Shown here: piece after piece, positions 15,129 through 16,597 of the stretch
How positions within the stretch are numbered: the stretch's first letter is position 1
Layout of the letters: the number at the start of each line of letters is the position of its first letter
Source of the DNA: Bacteroidales bacterium
GTDB lineage: Bacteria > Bacteroidota > Bacteroidia > Bacteroidales > WCHB1-69
Assembly (NCBI GenBank): GCA_028683685.1
Contig: JAQUHH010000016.1
Location: forward strand, 1 to 16,597
Length of the DNA: 16,597 nt
Reading direction: 5' to 3'
The notes under the pieces: generated by a model
What the model was told of the DNA's origin: nothing
The model's input: the letters and a program-made list of their open reading frames with translations, nothing else
The model's database searches: none
Made by a program: the position numbers and the translations under genes

Positions 15129-15270
15129 GGGACTTCTAAAAATTGTTTTTTTTATCGTTGAATTCAAATTTTAAAATTCTTGCTTCGGTTGACTCAGCTC
15201 ATCGCATTTACATAGCTAAACTGCGGTTTTAAAATTCTTTTCGCCTAAAAAAATCTAATTTTTAGAACCC
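15129..15270. repeat. MITE-like inverted-repeat element
   Basis: The ends are imperfect inverted repeats: GGGACTTCTAAAAATT (15129-15144) and AATTTTTAGAACCC (15257-15270). Similarity continues inward: the left arm 15134-15157 (TTCTAAAAATT, a T8 run, then ATCG) mirrors the right arm 15242-15267 (CGCC, an A7 run, then AATTTTTAGAA). Inside are two direct copies of TTTTAAAATTCTT (15169-15181 and 15227-15239) around a higher-GC core of about 45 bp. There is no ORF and no clear target-site duplication. It begins 12 bp after the DUF3127 stop, so it may also act as its transcript end. Confidence 0.5.
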
Positions 15271-15439
15271 CTCTTAAAATCGTTTCCCGATTATGCATCA
15301 TCAAATGAGATTGGAAAACATCCCGATTAACGTATTTTAGTTTTTTGCAAAAAAATAGATTATACTGACATACAATAATAAAGTCTACTCTGTTTTCTAC
15401 AACTATCCTTAAAATAACAATTTATAATAAAATAGAAAT
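15271..15439. other. Spacer upstream of the NlpC/P60 gene
   Basis: No gene is seen. Two direct copies of TCCCGATTA lie at 15285-15293 and 15321-15329, 36 bp apart start to start, and a 14-bp palindrome TTTTTTGCAAAAAA is at 15341-15354. They could be operator sites but may be chance. No good TAnnTTTG element was found; the promoter for the next gene must be somewhere here, as an upstream repeat element probably blocks readthrough. Confidence 0.45.
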
Positions 15440-16234
15440 ATGAACTTCCCATTTGGCATCAGTCCACTGCCTGTGATTTCAGTTAGAAAAGAGCCTTCAC
15501 ATCAATCGGAGATGTTTACACAACTTCTTTTTGGTGAAACTTTTAGCATCTTATCCCAAACCGATGAATGGATAAAAATCACAGCCTCTTATGATGATTA
15601 TGAAGGTTTTATAGAGCAAAAACAGATTAAATTGCTCAGCGAAAGCGAGTATTTAAATTTGAAACACGACCAATGGGGCACTGTAAAATCGCCCATTGCT
15701 ATGTTGCTTAAAAATGACTCTCAAAATGGCACTATAATCCCCGCGGGAAGTATGCTTCCAGCAAATGGAAAAATAAATTTTGATGATTATTCATATACGT
15801 ATACTCCTCAAATTATTAGTTTTCCAAATACAAATCAGGAAGAAAATATTTGGCGAGACGATATTGTGCAAACAGCAATAAAATTCATCAATGCACCCTA
15901 TCTTTGGGGTGGAAAAACCTGTCTGGGATTGGATTGTTCGGGATTTACTCAAACTGTATTCAAGGTTTGCGGAATTCAGCTCAAAAGAGATGCATCGCAA
16001 CAATGTTTGCAAGGGAAAGATGTTGGTTTTATTGATGAAGCCCAAACAGGCGATTTGGTTTTCTTTGGAAATCCAGACGAAAGCATTACCCACGTAGGAA
16101 TATACATGGGCGAAGGATTTATCATTCATGCTTCTGGTTCTGTTAGGATTGACAACATCGACCATTATGGAATATTTGATGCGAAAAAGCAGATTTACAC
16201 TCATCAACTTCGCACCATTAAAAGCTTTTTTTAA
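15440..16234 (+). CDS. Cytoplasmic NlpC/P60 peptidase, YkfC-like
   Basis: This is a C40-family cysteine peptidase, probably a gamma-D-glutamyl dipeptidyl peptidase acting on cell-wall peptides. The N-terminal part (about 8-65) is an SH3b-like domain (VISVRKEPSHQSEMFTQLLFGE, then WIKI and YEGFIE); a second SH3-like piece seems to span about 75-128. The catalytic domain (about 140-262) has the full triad: Cys166 in LDCSGF, His218 in THVGIYMG and His230 in IIHASG, plus YLWGGKT before the Cys and GDLVFFG before the His. There is no signal peptide or transmembrane segment, which differs from secreted wall hydrolases and suggests recycling of imported muropeptides in the cytoplasm, as proposed for YkfC-type enzymes. 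The 264-residue length fits. An acetyltransferase gene starts 11 bp downstream. Confidence 0.9.
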   Translation: MNFPFGISPLPVISVRKEPSHQSEMFTQLLFGETFSILSQTDEWIKITASYDDYEGFIEQKQIKLLSESEYLNLKHDQWGTVKSPIAMLLKNDSQNGTIIPAGSMLPANGKINFDDYSYTYTPQIISFPNTNQEENIWRDDIVQTAIKFINAPYLWGGKTCLGLDCSGFTQTVFKVCGIQLKRDASQQCLQGKDVGFIDEAQTGDLVFFGNPDESITHVGIYMGEGFIIHASGSVRIDNIDHYGIFDAKKQIYTHQLRTIKSFF

Positions 16235-16245
16235 TAACAAACTCA

Positions 16246-16597
16246 ATGAAGGGAAAAACAATTTATTTTAGAGCACTAGAACCCGAAGACATTCAGGCAT
16301 TGTATGATTGGGAAAACGATTCAGAAATTCAAATTGTCAGCAATCACTCTGCTCCTTTTTCCAAACACACTTTGATAGAGTACATAAAATCCTCTCATTT
16401 GGATATTTATACAGTCAAACAACTACGACTCATCATTGCCGAAAAAGATACACATCAGGCAGTTGGAACCATTGAACTTTTCGAATATGACCCTAAAAAT
16501 GAAAGAGCAGGAATTGGTATTTTGATTGATAAAAATTTTAGAACAAAAGGCTATGCTATTGAAGCACTGAGGCTTATAAAAACCTATGCGTTTAAAA
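16246..16597 (+). CDS. GNAT-family N-acetyltransferase, 3' end missing (partial)
   Basis: An open frame starts at ATG 16246, 11 bp after the NlpC/P60 gene, and runs off the right edge after 117 codons. It begins MKGKTIYFRALEPEDIQALYDWENDSE, typical of RimJ/RimL-like GNAT enzymes, and continues to the core strand and acetyl-CoA pyrophosphate loop: AGIGILIDKNFRTKGYAIEAL, with the RxxGxA motif at RTKGYA. It would acetylate an amine on a small molecule or protein using acetyl-CoA; the substrate is unknown. The close spacing suggests co-transcription with the peptidase, so a role in handling released amino compounds is conceivable but unproven. The missing part is probably about 55-65 residues, going by family length. 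Confidence 0.88.
   Translation, partial: MKGKTIYFRALEPEDIQALYDWENDSEIQIVSNHSAPFSKHTLIEYIKSSHLDIYTVKQLRLIIAEKDTHQAVGTIELFEYDPKNERAGIGILIDKNFRTKGYAIEALRLIKTYAFK

Noticed and set aside
15129..15270. CRISPR array or tRNA-like structure
   Set aside because: Only two short direct repeats, no regular spacer pattern, and no cloverleaf or CCA-type 3' end; the ends are inverted, not direct, repeats.

Overview
The window looks like chromosomal core DNA of a Bacteroidota (Bacteroidetes) bacterium. The evidence is AT-rich DNA, very AT-rich spacers, almost no Shine-Dalgarno sequences, and repeated upstream matches to the Bacteroidota promoter form (TTTG, a spacer of about 20 bases, then TAnnTTTG). The protein set also fits: a split transketolase, a plug-less TonB-receptor-like barrel paired with a giant periplasmic TPR protein, a DUF3127 protein, and a YkfC-like NlpC/P60 peptidase without signal peptide. 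I cannot fix the order or genus. I see no phage, IS transposase, CRISPR array, tRNA or resistance gene.

Layout. Positions 1-1005 (+) hold the last codons of the transketolase N-terminal subunit gene and the complete C-terminal subunit gene. They end at a perfect 32-bp palindrome that also serves as terminator for the convergent gyrB. From 8053 leftwards on the minus strand run a 1026-residue secreted TPR protein, a 572-residue outer-membrane barrel, a terminator, and gyrB with its own promoter. Positions 8335-8698 (-) are the RNase P RNA gene, with a well-placed promoter squeezed against the stop codon of the gene before it. Positions 8750-10849 (-) are a trmH-type tRNA methyltransferase and a secreted M28 metallopeptidase. 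Positions 10957-11229 (-) are an HU gene with its own promoter and strong terminator. Positions 11388-13554 (-) are a tight operon: a membrane-anchored TPR protein, ribH and fmt. Positions 13680-14540 (-) are an agmatinase-type ureohydrolase, divergent from a DUF3127 gene at 14743-15117 (+). After a 322-bp spacer carrying a MITE-like inverted-repeat element come a cytoplasmic NlpC/P60 peptidase and a GNAT acetyltransferase cut by the window end (both +).

How they work together. Most genes are housekeeping: the pentose phosphate pathway, DNA supercoiling and packaging, tRNA processing and modification, initiator tRNA formylation, riboflavin synthesis, polyamine synthesis, and cell-wall peptide turnover. 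The less explained parts are the TPR and barrel pair (a likely envelope system of unknown role), the DUF3127 protein with an SSB-like C-terminal tip, and the inverted-repeat element at 15129-15270. I found no clear evidence of an entirely new multi-gene system; these three are the best leads.
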